A DNA stretch of 64,000 nt from Epiperipatus broadwayi (GCA_028023455.1 JAQFVV010006510.1:587750-651749), one strand, 5' to 3'; numbered from the stretch's first letter, positions 1 through 12,105 are shown. Notes: generated from the sequence alone by a model not told the origin. Made by a program: numbers and translations.

Positions 1-318
1 GTCAATTGGACTAAATGAAGTTCAGAATGAATCTTTACCATAGGCTGTATGCTATAACATAAATGTAATTATCAAAAATAAATTTAAAAATAATATGACT
101 AGTGTGCATTAGTATTTTATTTGTATGCAACCAAATAAAGAATACTTAACAAGTGAACTTAACACAATTCCTAAATAAGTTTTTATATCTTTTTCATATA
201 TTTAATGATATTTAACAATACAGTTTTAGTTTTGGTAATTTTTTGTTTTGTATACTTTTTATTTGATGTTTGGTAATAATTATTATCCAATATGCCAAGA
301 CAAAAGTATGTCATTGTA
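1..318. other. AT-rich sequence, nothing recognised
   Basis: No open frame, repeat or RNA motif was recognised before the SINE pair that starts at about 319. Confidence 0.5.
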
Positions 319-527
319 TTTATATGTTAGACTATTTTCATGATCTAATATTAAATGTCTTTAGAAAAATTTAACTTTATTTTACTTTTCAATTACATGA
401 AACTGTTAGTAATAGCACTCATGTTAATATATACACAACATTTTAGTGGTATTAATCTTCTATGTTTCAGTACTAACATGGGAATCAAACCTGGATATTT
501 AGACTTTTAGATATTAAATTTTAAGCA
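319..527 (-). repeat. tRNA-derived SINE, copy 1 (head truncated, minus strand)
   Basis: Read on the minus strand, this begins in a tRNA-like T-arm whose B-box-like run is CCAGGTTTGATTCCC (481-495). It continues through an AT-rich body and ends in AGTCTAACATATAA near 319. The same body and tail occur on the plus strand at 563-760, so the two form an inverted pair. The A-box half of the tRNA head is missing here. Related minus-strand copies lie at 13330-13545 and 15055-15235. Pol III promoter halves are standard for SINEs; membership in one family is my alignment by eye. Confidence 0.6.
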
Positions 528-760
528 ATGGTCTAGCTCAGTTGGTTAGAGCATTACCTTAAAAATATAATATCCAAGAATCTAAAGGTCCAGGTATGAT
601 TCTGCTACTAGGAGTGATTCTGGTGATAGGAAAATAATAACAAGCAAACTTTTGTGTACTATTTCTAAACAGGTGATGTAATGGAAATTTTAAATAAATT
701 TATTTTTTTCTAAGACATTCAATAGTTAATATTAGAAATTGAAACAGTCTAACATATAAC
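528..760 (+). repeat. tRNA-derived SINE, copy 2 (with tRNA-like head, plus strand)
   Basis: The head contains TAGCTCAGTTGGTTAGAGC (533-551), a textbook D-arm and A box with a perfect GCTC/GAGC stem. About 33 bases later comes a degenerate T-arm (AGGTCCAGGTATGATTCTG, about 585-603). The gap between D-stem and T-arm is roughly 12 bases longer than in a true tRNA and the anticodon stem is poor, so this is not a functional tRNA. The body and the tail AGTCTAACATATAA (746-759) match the minus-strand copy at 319-527, head to head. Confidence 0.6.
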
Positions 761-1939
761 TAAAATGTCATCATCACAAACTTTCAGGCAAAAATGTGTC
801 ATGTGCATAATATTCTGTGCTTAAATATGGGTTTAAGTAATCTTTTCTTGTAAATTAAATTAATATTTCATCTTTGTCAAGCCAAAAGAAAAATGAAGTA
901 GCAATCAGTTGGGCCATATATCAATATATTTGTATATACTTATTGAGTGTATATGTATAATAACAATTCATCTTTAAGTATTCTACAGATTACCAGCCAT
1001 CAGAAGCAAAAAAAATTATCTAATAGACTCAAAACAATATAGCAAAGTTTTAATGACACTTTTTCAACGTTTCTTGTATATTCTTTGGATGTGATTTGCT
1101 TTCATTCATTGCTTCATTGTTTTTCTCAATATGAAAATGACTCTACAACAACTTCTTCTAGCTGTAATTACATTTTTGTAAACAACTGATAAAAGTTTTC
1201 ACTATTCATTGTTTTACTGCTCCGTATTATCATACATGCTTTTTTGCTCTGCATGTTTACTGAGATATCCTAATTTGCTTTTATCAAAGCTGATAATATT
1301 ATTTATTATGTCTACTTGGAATATAACAACAATCTTTTTTTTTTCTAAATAAAACTTCAGTTTTAAATTTGTTCTAAAATATAATATCCTCTTTTCATTA
1401 GAATTCATTTCTGATGGGTAGTAAAACTATCCACAAAAATAGCTATACTTTTATTAATCAATGTAATCATCATTCTATTACTTTTTGGAAGTGTATATTT
1501 GAAAATTCTTTAAACAAGCAATCAGTTTTCTTTAAATAACAATAGACACCTGAGTAATGTTAATGCGATATGATTTGCTAATACGAAATAAAAAACAACC
1601 AAATATTACTTTGTGATGTTATTCTAAGAATGCCATGCATTTAAGCCACCCAGAGTAAATTTTCAAAACTTATAATGAAGTTTTTAATCAACAATAGAAA
1701 AGTGACTTGTTTATGGATATATTTTTCTGAACTATAGGATTATATAATAACCGTAATGCCTTAAAGCTGTATAATTTATAGCCTCAAATTTTAGATTATT
1801 GTCAAAATTGAAGAAGCGATAACCATAATTCCACAAGACTCTTAATTGCCGTATATATATATAATTATAATTGAAATAATATTTATATTTCAATTATAAT
1901 TACAATATTGTTTTTAATTAACGGATATTTTATTTATTT

Positions 1940-2008
<69 letters not shown>

Positions 2009-2339
2009 GAATGTTCAAATTGATGATCCAGGTATATATATAAAAAAAAAAATAAACAATTCAGTACAATATAAGTTTAACTAAATAGGATCGATATTAT
2101 TTTATATATTTCATATATGAAAGCAGTCACCATAGTAACATTATTACATACAGTTCAATGTTTTTTATGTTGAGTATATGTGTTTATAAATTAATTTAAA
2201 AAAAATATTATTATTAAAAAATATAGATATGTGTAAATTATTGATGTTTATCAATAATTTAAAAGGTTATTATATCAATTTTGTATTTTGGTTTGTAAAA
2301 TAATAAAAAAATTGTAATCGAATTTGGATTTAATCTTCA
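761..2339. other. AT-rich intergenic sequence
   Basis: No gene is supported. Short chance ORFs only; the one useful landmark is the TA array at 1942-2005. Confidence 0.5.
1942..2005. repeat. (TA)n microsatellite
   Basis: About 64 bases of TA dinucleotides, interrupted once by a G (TTGTATA). Confidence 0.95.
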
Positions 2340-2960
2340 TGTATCTTTTTATCCGAACTTACCCCAAAACTGCGCGAAAAGAAACTATAAGAAAATTGAT
2401 AGAATTGAGTTTTTAATTGAGTGATATTGTATGGTCGTCAAGATACGAAAAACGTCAGAAAGAGAACATATAAAAAAGACGCGACAGAATGTAACAGGAC
2501 TCTTTATCATTTTGCAATAGTAAAGGATAGATCTATTTTCTGTGTCTTAACAAATAAATTTTTTCAATATTTTTTTTTTGTGTGTAAAACCATAAAACAT
2601 GGAAAAATAGTGGAATTATCTGCCCGTTCAATCATTTAGCGGGCAGTTGCGAAAAGTTTCCGGGGAAGCGACAGCAAAGTAAAAAAAAAAAAAAACCTAT
2701 GAAATAAAAAAAAAATGCTTTATAAAAAAAAAAAAATGGATTGGCGTAAACATCGTCTCACGAGCAAAGGAACAAGACCCAACTGGATCAATTCACATCA
2801 TAATAGGGATAATCAAAGTGCACTCACCTCTTCGGACAAAAAAAAAGAAAACTTTTAATGAAGTATTGTAAAGTTTACGACTATTATTTCTGACGGAGAA
2901 ACTTCTCTTTACACTATAACTGAAGTCACTCGATAGACCAATAAATAGTGAACGAACAGA
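2340..2960 (-). promoter_or_regulatory. CpG-richer patch; candidate first exon on minus strand
   Basis: Against an almost CpG-free background this stretch has a cluster of CpG words (GCGCGAAAAG, CGCGACAG, GCGGGCAGTTGCG, CCGGGGAAGCGAC). On the minus strand a strong splice-donor match, GAAGAG|GTGAGTGC, lies at about 2818-2832, and an ATTGG (inverted CCAAT) box lies upstream near 2937. This could be the promoter and first exon of a minus-strand gene. A plus-strand frame of 72 codons (2421-2639) has no recognisable domain. The donor match and CpG cluster are visible; the promoter role is inference. Confidence 0.25.
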
Positions 2961-5900
2961 CTTATATATATATGGTATGATTTTTTTTTATATGAAATGT
3001 GTGTGTATTAATTTTATTTTATATGTAATAAAATGGGATGATTTTTTTTTAATTATCTCTAAAAGTAATATAATTTATTAAATGAAAATGATCGGAGAGA
3101 CTCAAATATATTTATTATTTCATATTCATTTATCTGTAATTATTTTGATAAACAAATAGATTTTGATACCCTCCTATTTCACATTTTGGTATCGGTTATA
3201 TGTAAATTTTTTTTAGTAAAATATCTAAGAGCCTTTCCCGTCATTTACTCATTCGTTTTTTTTTTTTGTCGTTATCGTTATTGCAACACATATATAGAGA
3301 TACACATAGCAATTTGATCATTTTATTTAGTCAACCAATCTAAAATATAAAGTCATTTCGGATGTATTTTATCATTAATATTGCCAATTTTCTTTTCTAT
3401 AATCTAATAAATTGAGTTAATTTAAATATCAAGACTAGTTTAATTATTTTGTTTTATTTGGATTGCGTAAGACGGCGTAGCTATTTAAGTAACAGGATTC
3501 AAACTCAGCTTGGTAAGCGAATTGGAATATAAGATAAGGTATGTTTTGCTTATTAGTATTTTATTTTGTTTCTATATGAATTTCATATTTATATTTGCAT
3601 TCGAATATTATATATACATATTATCATTTATCTTAGTTAATATTACAAAGTCAATCATTTCATGTTTGTCTGATTCCGTCATAAAAATCTAAATAGATTA
3701 TACTTTATCGTTTGGTTCAGAATAATTCGTCTTGGATATTTTTCTTAAACTCCTATAAAATGAAGAGAATAAACTTCATTGACCGATTTAATTGAATATT
3801 GTTTTGATTTGTATAAATATCAATTATAATCATATGTTGCCAGTCAATTTTTATTCAATTGTTTAAAATTTCAAACAAGTTGTATTAATACTCACAGGTG
3901 AATAAACATCCAATGGAAGCTCGATATATCTTTTATGTAATGTGGTTGGACATTGTAAAGTTAGAGATGAGCTAATAGAGTGTTGATATTAAACTCCAGT
4001 GAAGTATTCTATTTTAAAACCTAAACGAAGCACTAATTAAGCATCATTTTATTGGAAGATATTTGTGAATTATTTATAAATTATTTTGTAGCTTCTTAGT
4101 AAACCATCGACGTCTATTAATTTGTTTAAACATTTAAGTGAGCGCATAAATTTTCAAAGTGTTTATAAAATTATAATAAAACCAGTTGATACCCACAGAA
4201 AATTATTAATTAGAGATTGAAGTAGAAAGAATTGTATATCGCTTATTGACACGAGTGTTTATCTTTCTATTTAGCGTTTATTAAAATAGATATATGTATA
4301 TTTGGGTTCAAGTATTATTTTGTTTTGATATTTAAATAATGTCTATATGTAAACAAATGTTTTGTAAAGTACTATTACGGATACTTAGAAGCTTATCCAT
4401 TAAGTTAAAAGGGCAGCATCTTTAAATAATAAAGTAGATTTAAATTACTATAACAGTAACAGGCTAATAAAATATATATATTGGAATCTGTTTTAGTTAT
4501 TAATTGGATTTGATTTTGATTAGATTGCCAATCTAGTAGTTAGCCTAATCCTATATTATTGTTTAGGGCAATAGTAGTTGGTTTCACTGCTCTTTGCAAT
4601 TTATGTTGTAATTGTGATGGATTTGTTGATGTCTGGAGCAGATAGTCTCATTATTCCTCCATTTCACTTATAACTTAAGTAAATTAAACTTTAAGAGAGA
4701 TTATTTGTGCTTTGTGATGGTTTATTATATAACGGCGACCCGATTGAGCTAGACCACATTAATTTAAATTAGATTTTTAGATTTTTTATCAAATCAGATC
4801 GATCATCCTAACCATCACCTTCATCCATCAATTCAATCAGTTACAAATTGGCACCAACATTTTGGGCCTTCTTTCTTCAATTTAAATGGAATACAGCATT
4901 CAACAATTCCGACGGTTACAATATATAAGATAACTAACAAACAATGAATTTTTAATATTAGACTAAATAAAAATTAATATTTGTTATTAAATATTTAGCA
5001 AAAAATATGAAAAAAACTATTTCACATGTAAACAAATTCAGAACATTATTATTATTATTATTTGAAAATGAAACAAAAAAATAATTGATTTTCTTTAATT
5101 AGGTTTACAATTGAACATTAATTAGTAATGTTAGAAGTACATTTTTTTGTTCTTTCCTAACAAATATTCAATTGTTATTTCAATTTTTTATATAAAAAAT
5201 AGACGTTTATAATAGTCTCTTTTTTTTACTTGAAAAGCTCACCTACTGATTGGCTCTGTTAACTTAGGTAATTGTACCCAGATCACTAGTGAATAGCATG
5301 TTGGGAAGAGGTTGTTCAAATGCTTTATTCTTTTGTTGTGATCAAAACTAACAGATTTTTAACATTTTAAGTTTTTTTTTTTCTGTGTTGGCTACCTTGA
5401 ATTGAAAATAATCAAGCGTATTCTATTCTACATTTTCAGTATGCACACGCCTAATTTTCTACCTTATAAAAAGAAATAATTATTGAAAAACCACTTCTTG
5501 GGCAGTGGGTTTACTAGCTCTGGTAATCCTTGATTAGAAAAAGGCTCTCAGCAAGCTATGAATAAGCAAAATGAATGAGTGTGCACAGATGAAGTCATAC
5601 CCTGCTGATGAAATCGCAAAGGAAATTTGACACACTTTAAGTGTGTTATTTTGCATGTATAAAAACTCGGTTACAACTAGGCAGGAAATGACATCATAGG
5701 AAATGCAGCCTAGACAAATGAAATGCAAATTTAACAAAGTAAAATTATTCAGAAAGCAAAAAATAATTCAGAAAGGGGGGAAAGGATTTCTTTATGCCTT
5801 TTCTCTTGAAAAAAAAAAAAAAAAATCATTCTACCACAAATAATATTGTGGGGAAAAAAGCAATTTATATCTGTAATTAATTTTCTCATTAAAGTTTTAA

Positions 5901-6882
5901 ATGAAATTGCTTTTATTGTTTGTTCACTAACAATCAATAGAACTTTATAGATATACAGTATTTATATTGTAAATAGATATACTTCTGTATGTGATGTCAT
6001 ATGTGTATTAAACAAGTTTGCTGACTTCAAATAGTCTTTAGGCATAGCCACTAAAGTCAATAACAATATTAGAAATATAGTAGTTGTAAATAGACATTAG
6101 CTGTTATAGTTAAATAATTCTGAAAATTTAAATATTAAAAAAATCAATATATTTTTCCAGTTCTATAATTGATAAGAAATAACCCAAATTAACAACACGT
6201 ACACGCATAAAATTAAAAACAAGATAATTATAATGAATATAATCTTTATTTTTATTTATTTTTTGTTATACTAACTGCAATTCATTGAAAATAATGGGTG
6301 AAAATAAGAGTGAGTGTTTTAACATAAAGCATTAAAAAAATTTGAACATTTATTCTGTACAAAGATTAAATATATAATTAATATATTACCGTTTTAAAAA
6401 TACCACCAACTTTAAACTTTTCAAAATGAATGCTTACCACTTTATACTTTAACAATTTAAAATTAACATTTACTTATTTTAGTAATAAAGAATGCACTGG
6501 TGTTTTCGATGAAACTGTAATTCTTGTTTAAAATGTGTTAAAGTCTTGTCAATCAACCACAAATTACCATAGAGTGATAATCAATTGTTATTGATTTATT
6601 AAAATACTGTAATGTCCACTTAAGTCAATGAACCGTCATGGTAATTACATTTCAGAAATTATTAATAATTATTAGTTTAAGGTACGTTAATTGTTTCTAC
6701 AATTCAAAAAAAAAAAACCTTGCTTATTTAAAAAAATGTAAAAGTAATTCGATATGGCAGATAACTAAAAAAAAATATTAGACAAATCATGAAAATGGCT
6801 TTATTAGTAATTATTTAATTGCGAATAATTATTATTTAATGCTCCTTAAGATTAGAAAAAAATATTATCTAGATGTATTTTT
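2961..6882. other. AT-rich intergenic sequence, no gene seen
   Basis: About 3.9 kb without a supported coding frame, RNA gene or clear mobile element. Isolated tRNA-like words near 4722-4742 lack a matching B box. Confidence 0.5.
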
Positions 6883-7178
6883 TTATTATTATAATCAATT
6901 TAACTCACTTAAGATAAACAACAAATATTTTATTCCAAGAGAATTTTTGTCCAATATTAGGACCTTTTCAAGACATGGAAAACCGGTTAGAATAAAATAA
7001 TTACTTAATATTAGTTTTTTTTTCTCATATGTCAAAGCATCGGGTGGGAAGCGAAACCGCGACAACTGTCTGCCAGCAACTGCTAGCATGGCAGCTGCGC
7101 TGACCTCTCGGCTACCAACGTTTGACTACTTAATATTAGTTGTTTATTCAACTGAGTTGAATTGATTATTATTGTAAT
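6883..7178. repeat. Foldback element interrupted by a SINE
   Basis: The left arm (about 6883-6935) is an inverted, imperfect match to the right arm (about 7140-7178): AATCAATTTAACTCACTTAA on the left against GTTTATTCAACTGAGTTGAA on the right. The SINE at 7017-7126 sits between the arms. The left flank includes ATTTTATTCC, mirrored near 6990. Arms are only about 40-50 bp and diverged. Confidence 0.35.
7017..7126 (-). mobile_element. Short tRNA-derived SINE with poly(A) tail and 15-bp target duplication
   Basis: On the minus strand this 110-bp GC-rich insert starts GTCAAACGTTGGTAGCCGAG, with an A-box-like TAGCCGAGAGG. It contains an anticodon-like hairpin of about 8 bp with a 7-base loop (CATGCTA), a small variable-arm hairpin (GACA-GT-TGTC) as in type II Ser/Leu tRNAs, and a B-box-like GGTTTCGCTTCC. 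It ends in a run of A. An identical 15-mer, TACTTAATATTAGTT, lies on both sides (7002-7016 and 7127-7141). The U33 position is A, so it is not a normal tRNA. The 5' GTCAAA and 3' TTTGAC ends extend the acceptor-like stem. Identical target duplications suggest a recent LINE-driven insertion. Confidence 0.75.
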
Positions 7179-7273
7179 TATGAAAACAACATTGTGGACA
7201 AATTCAGCATAATATTTATTATGTTTCAAGAGAATTTATTAATACAAACAAACAAATTTACAACATGAAGAAT

Positions 7274-8218
7274 CTAAAAGTCTACATAGAATATTGCAGC
7301 ATTGTTGTTTGAGGAAGTTGACGAAACATTATCAGGGAAATTACCCAATGACCATGTTTCATGATGTAATTGTTCTTGAGTAAAAAATTTATCTCTGTTT
7401 TTTATATTATTAATAATAGAGATGAAAATATTTTTAATTTGACTTCCATTGTTATGAAAAATAATCTTACATCTTGTAAGCAACACAGCAAATAAAAGAA
7501 ATATTGCCATCCTAATGAGAGAGAATGTTCCATTTTTGACAGCTTTATTAATAGACAGTACAATTTTATTATTATCCGGAATGCACCCAATTATAAATAG
7601 TCTCAGTTCCTGTAAAAAGGAGCACTCAAAAAAAATATGTTGCAAAGTCTCATCATCTTTAAAACAAAGGCGGCAATGAGGACCAATTTTCCTGAGTCCT
7701 CTTTTCCATACTAAAAAATAACTTGTAGGTAGGGAGAAAAGATTAAACTTTAAAATGAAGTCCATATACTTTGATTCAAGATTCCATCGTTTACATTTAT
7801 TAATTAGTAATTTATTATTAATATTCAAAAAGGTTTTAGGAATAGTTTGATTGTTGTTGATCAAATTATAAATTTCCCAATAAGACTTTTTATTTTCTAA
7901 CGTTTGTGCAGAGAAATCAAATAAACGTGAAATATAATTCTTCATTTTTAAAATCCACTCTCCAAGAAACGGAGGTGGAGTGTCAGTTGGTTCAAAAGGA
8001 AGACTTTTGTTTATTTCCAATAAACTAATATGAATTGATCTTAGGACAGCAAGGGCTCTTTGTACGTAAAACACAGAAGTAGAATGAAGACTGAGTCCAT
8101 TCTGTTCTTTTGGAGTTTGTAGATTTTTTAAACTAAAGGCAACACATTTTCCTCTCCATAAAATTTTAGAACAAATAGAATTAATGCTATTTTGAAAAGA
8201 CTTAGTAGGTTGAATAAA
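7274..8218 (-). pseudogene. LINE ORF, C-terminal region with zf-RVT-like motif
   Basis: After the frameshift near 8225 the frame is open from about 8218 to the TAG at 7274-7276. Numbering from 8074, it has CRLCFKDDETLQHIFFEC (134-151), a CxxC...HxxxxC pattern like the zinc-binding module found after RT in L1-like and Tx1-like LINEs. Such C-terminal motifs are thought to help nucleic-acid binding. The upstream part joins seamlessly to the RT frame, so this is the natural end of the LINE protein. Confidence 0.8.
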
Positions 8219-8759
8219 AGGTAAAAAAATATAAAATCTTTGGGAAAATTAACATGTTAAGAAGTGAAATTTTTCCAGGAAGAGATAAAGAAATGGCAGA
8301 TAATGATTTTGTTAGATCTTTCAATTTCTCTAAAACTGAATTTTGAATCTCTCTCCTCATAGCACTTTTTGACAAAGCAATTGGAAAACCTAGTAACTTT
8401 TGAGGTTTTGATGTAAATTGAGATGGAAATATAGATCCAGTTTTAATTTTCCATGATGATGATTTGGAGAGATTCAAATGCAGATTGAATTTAATTGAAT
8501 AATTATCTAAAATTTGTTGTAGAGCTGAAAGATGTTTTGCAGATGGAAGAAATACAGTAACATCATCAACATATGAGATATGGTGTATTTCTTCATTGAG
8601 GGCAGGCACAAAAATACCTGGTAATTTCCTTTCAATTTCAATTAAAAGCAGATTAATATATGTGATAAAGCAGAGAGTACTAAGAGGTGAGCCTTGCGGA
8701 ATAGACAGATGAGGTCTAAAACCATGACCAAGTCTACCATCTAAAGAAGTAAACATGCA
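8202..8759 (-). pseudogene. LINE ORF, reverse transcriptase motifs B-E
   Basis: This continues the same frame after the TGA. It shows IPQGSPLS (motif B, 19-26 from the ATG at 8756), ISYVDDVTVFL (motif C, catalytic YVDD at 62-65), LNLSKSS (motif D region) and LLGFPI (motif E region). All catalytic residues are kept. The frame runs out at TAA 8202-8204 because of a one-base slip in a T7 run (about 8224-8230). Reading one base fewer joins it to the downstream C-terminal frame. Confidence 0.9.
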
Positions 8760-9302
8760 TCAGTTTAAAAATAAATTGGCAATGATTTTAATGTAAACTA
8801 ATGGGACAGAATATTCTAATAGTAAATTGAAAAGTGTGGAAGGAACAACTGAGTCAAATGCTGATGCAAAGTCAATTTGCACCACAACAGGTAGAGATTT
8901 TCTATGTCTTCTAACATGTTCTACCAGGAGAATAATGTGATGTATAGCTTCACTTGTTGAAGATCCTTTTTTTGCATATTGATGTACTGAAATGTGAGAG
9001 TACAACTGATCCTGAATTTTATCTTTAACGATTGATTCAATAGATTTTATAAGCAGAGGTGTCATTGAAATTGGATGAATATTGTCAAGTGTTGATGGAG
9101 TAATCTTTTTTTTTATGAAGGGAACCAGAGCAATTGGATATAAATCTGGAATAAATTGAAAATCTCCTGCTAGAACATCTATAAGTTTGTGAAGTATAGG
9201 AACAGTAAAATAACTAAGATGCATGAGAACAAATTTAGGAATCCCATGTAAACAAGGATGAATACTTTCAGGGTATGTAGTCAAACGTTGAATAATAGTA
9301 TT
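8760..9302 (-). pseudogene. LINE ORF, reverse transcriptase N-terminal half
   Basis: This is the same frame as the endonuclease segment, after the TAA at 9303-9305. Numbering from the codon at 9284, it carries ALVPFIKKK (about 52-60), IHPISMTPLLIKSIE (about 69-83), HQYAKKGSSTSEAIHH (about 101-116, the RKG-ST block) and the motif A stretch VVQIDFASAFDSV with the first catalytic Asp. It ends with TGA at 8760-8762, again a point stop, because motif B follows two codons later in the same frame. Confidence 0.9.
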
Positions 9303-10412
9303 TTATGTGATGTTATGTTGCTCTAATGAAGCAGATGTATTCCAAAAGTTGCCAATATCAAAATGATGAGCTTGAAGTTTATTCCTAAAAAAATTGTCAA
9401 TTTTATCAAGCATAAAAGAACCACCATAATTAACGTTATTTACTGAAATCATGGTAGGAGTTGGCCGCTTTGATCCACCAATGGCCCATCTGATATAGCT
9501 TCGAGTCCAGTTATGTTGACCAGTGATAAAAATTTTAGCTTTCTTTATTGCAATATATTGTGCGAGCACTCTCTGCTTATCACGATATTGAGTTTTGAGA
9601 TTAAGAATATCATTAATATCACCATGCGTCCAAGAAGGATGACTGATTTTAATGGCAATATCATCCAGCTCTCTAAGAAGACGATTAGGTCCTTTAGTTC
9701 TCTTAGTAATCGTATTAATCAGAGAACTAAGGATACCCACAAAGGCAGACCATGCATGAAGAGGAGATAAGGAAAGAATGTTTATTTTCCGAAATAGAAT
9801 ATACGCTTCTGAGAAGATCCATTCTGGTGTGTCTGCTTTATTAAGTAAGCGAATTGTCCTGAGTGAGTGAGGTAATGAAAATCCTGAAGCAGTAATATTT
9901 AATGAAATTAATAGAGCAAGATGGTCTGAAAATGGAACAAATTGTAATTTAGCTTCTAGATCATGATGTAAGTCAGGAGTATAGTAAAATAAATCAATGA
10001 GAGATTTATACTGACGATTGTAGAATGAAAAGGAATTTTGAGGAAAAAATCCTTCACCACACAAAAACAATCTATTAAGTAAAGGAAGATATTTATAATT
10101 GAATTTATTATAATCCATATTAAAATCTCCAAAACAAATTGCTGGAGAAGAAACATTAGTAAGCAATGCATTAATTTTATTAATGTTGGACAAAACAATA
10201 TTTTTGTCATTAGGAATATACATATAAATTATGATTATTTGCATATTTTCAATTTCAAGATCTAGAATTAAAAGTTCTTTATTTAAGTAAAGAGTTTTAC
10301 AATGATTGAAAGCAATTTTTTTGTTTATTAAAAAAGCTACGCCTGCGGATGGAGAAGTAGAGAATGAATATTGAAAAATACCATATTTATTATATTTATT
10401 ATATTTGATCAT
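9303..10412 (-). pseudogene. LINE ORF, endonuclease domain and linker (N-terminally truncated)
   Basis: This 369-codon segment encodes an APE/DNase I-like endonuclease, which nicks target DNA for target-primed reverse transcription. Visible motifs are SAGVAFLI (22-29), IYMYIP (62-67), CFGDFNMD (93-100, the GDFN motif), IDLFYY (139-144) and FSDH (161-164, catalytic SDH). The usual first block with the catalytic Glu is missing, so this protein would be inactive. The methionine at 10412 is just the first one after the truncation. The frame ends in TAA (9303-9305), which is a point stop: the same frame continues directly into the RT segment. Confidence 0.9.
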
Positions 10413-10415
10413 TAT

Positions 10416-11807
10416 TAAGAATATAAAGAGATATATTTCTTATATAATTTTATTTTACAACATATGCTAGAATATTTTTACAAATTATAAATTCTCATTC
10501 TGCTCTGATAATCTTTATAATATTTTTAAAAGTTTTATATAGTCTTTATAATTTATGAATATTATATATTTACTAGCATTATTATTATACCTTAATACTT
10601 CTAGGCGAGATTGTTTGCCTTAATACAATTTTTCATATAAACCATTATAAGGAAACAATGGTAGTAATAAAAAAAAATAATAACATACATATTTTAACAT
10701 ATGTCTAACATACCCATACTTTATTGCAGAACCAAAACTTTTATCACAGCATATCATAGAGAGTCTTGTAGTACAGTAGTTAGCATAGCTGTCTTCATTA
10801 TACTAACTCTGAATTTCATATTCAAATAAGATTGTAAACTTAAATTTTTTTAAGCAGCTTAAGAGTTCTTAAGACAATCAATCCATGACCTATCATAATC
10901 ACAATTCATCTATTGGTAAAGATAAAACACTATATGGATATCCCATGGCATGATATGAAGATTTTTTTAACAATCAAAACATGTTTTTAGATCAAAGGTG
11001 TCCAACCTTCAATAATCTAGGAGCTACATTAAAAAATATCCAAATACCACATTTGAAAACAAAACTCAGAAAATGTACATTGGATCAAAACAGTGCAAGG
11101 CTGCTTCTATGATCCAGCTTATATTTGAAAAATATGTGGTCCATACAGTGAATTATTAATGTCCAACCATAATATGAACATCAATATTATCAATTAGTAA
11201 TATAATTAAAATAACTAAACAGATTTTGCTTCAAATTGTTTTTTCTTTTCTACATATAAAATTCAAAATCTCTAGATAAACAAATCCTCATTACAAACCA
11301 TATGCAGTTCAAATGTCATGTTTAGAACAGTTCTGATCTAAAATGAATTTTATATACTATTTTCTTGTTTTTCTGTTTACCTAAAAATACTTAGAATTGT
11401 ATCTATTTCTAAAAAAGTGGATAGTTAACTAAATTGATTAAGGGGCAGCTAACCAGATTTATCATAATTATATTTGAAACAGAGATAAAAATCTCAGATC
11501 ATAAAAACAGCAGGTGCATGTGTATAACTCTATGTGAATAAAGGCATGCAATTTTATAAATAGTAACCAGGATCAACATACATGAGAGTGCTACAGAATA
11601 TGATAAATTGTAATTTTTAAAATTAATATTTTTTTTTTCCAGCATAGTGTATATTAACTTAGAACTCAATCATGTTAATAGTTAATAAATGATTCATGTA
11701 CAATACATTTAACATTATTTGCTCATTTTCAATCATATTTATGTAATTTAATACACTGTACAGCCTTACAAATACTTGCACATATAATGTAATACGTAAG
11801 GGATTTA
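10416..11807. other. AT-rich intergenic sequence
   Basis: No gene is supported. A weak tRNA-like stretch at 10761-10829 (TAGTACAGTAGTTAGCAT followed by a degenerate B-box-like CTGAATTTCATATTC) may be an old SINE head. Confidence 0.4.
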
Positions 11808-12105
11808 AAGTCAGATTTTCACACAACCCTTAACCATGCCATCTCATATTGCTGACACACTTGATCACATACATGTTGAAAAGATAAATAATCACCAATA
11901 TATGTAATTCATGCTAAACCAGCAATCAATAGTTGGTCCAGATTACCATTTCCACACATATATACAGTCAGTGCTCAACTTTATATTATGATGGTTTAAA
12001 ATGAAATATGTATATTGGTGGTTATCTTTTCAACATGTGTGTGATCAGATGGGTCAGTAATATGAGATGGCAGTGAGAGTTGAGGGTCATGTGAAGTCTG
12101 AGTTT
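11808..12105. repeat. Foldback element, family X copy 1
   Basis: Two arms of about 105 bp face each other: 11808-11912 and 12001-12105. They share words such as TGTTGAAAAGATAA on the left and TTATCTTTTCAACATG on the right. The left arm and part of the loop match the elements at 15377-15840 and 38213-39290. The right arm ends in GAGTTTGAATCC, which resembles a Pol III B box. No coding capacity is seen. Confidence 0.7.

Larger units (their letters stand above)
7200..10415 (-). mobile_element. Non-LTR retrotransposon (LINE), 5'-truncated, APE-RT-Zn type
   Basis: A minus-strand element of about 3.2 kb reads through AP-endonuclease, linker, reverse transcriptase and a C-terminal CxxC...HxxxxC motif. 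The N-terminal part of the endonuclease is absent, so the copy is 5'-truncated near 10412. The coding sequence keeps one frame from 10412 to about 8225 except for two stop codons, then shifts by one base in a T7 run. The APE plus zf-RVT-like layout is typical of L1/Tx1-like LINEs; the clade is uncertain. No poly(A) tail or target duplication could be fixed at the 3' end (about 7200-7273). Confidence 0.9.

Noticed and set aside
533-603. Functional tRNA gene
   Set aside because: The D-arm is perfect, but the anticodon stem is poor and the D-to-T spacing is about 12 bases too long. The body continues as a SINE.
4722-4742. tRNA-like A box on minus strand
   Set aside because: No matching B box or fold.
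9513-9770. Plus-strand ORF of 85 codons
   Set aside because: Antisense shadow of the LINE endonuclease-linker region.
10761-10829. tRNA gene (Asp/Glu-like)
   Set aside because: The A-box-like D-arm is fair, but the anticodon and T arms do not pair. At most an old SINE head.
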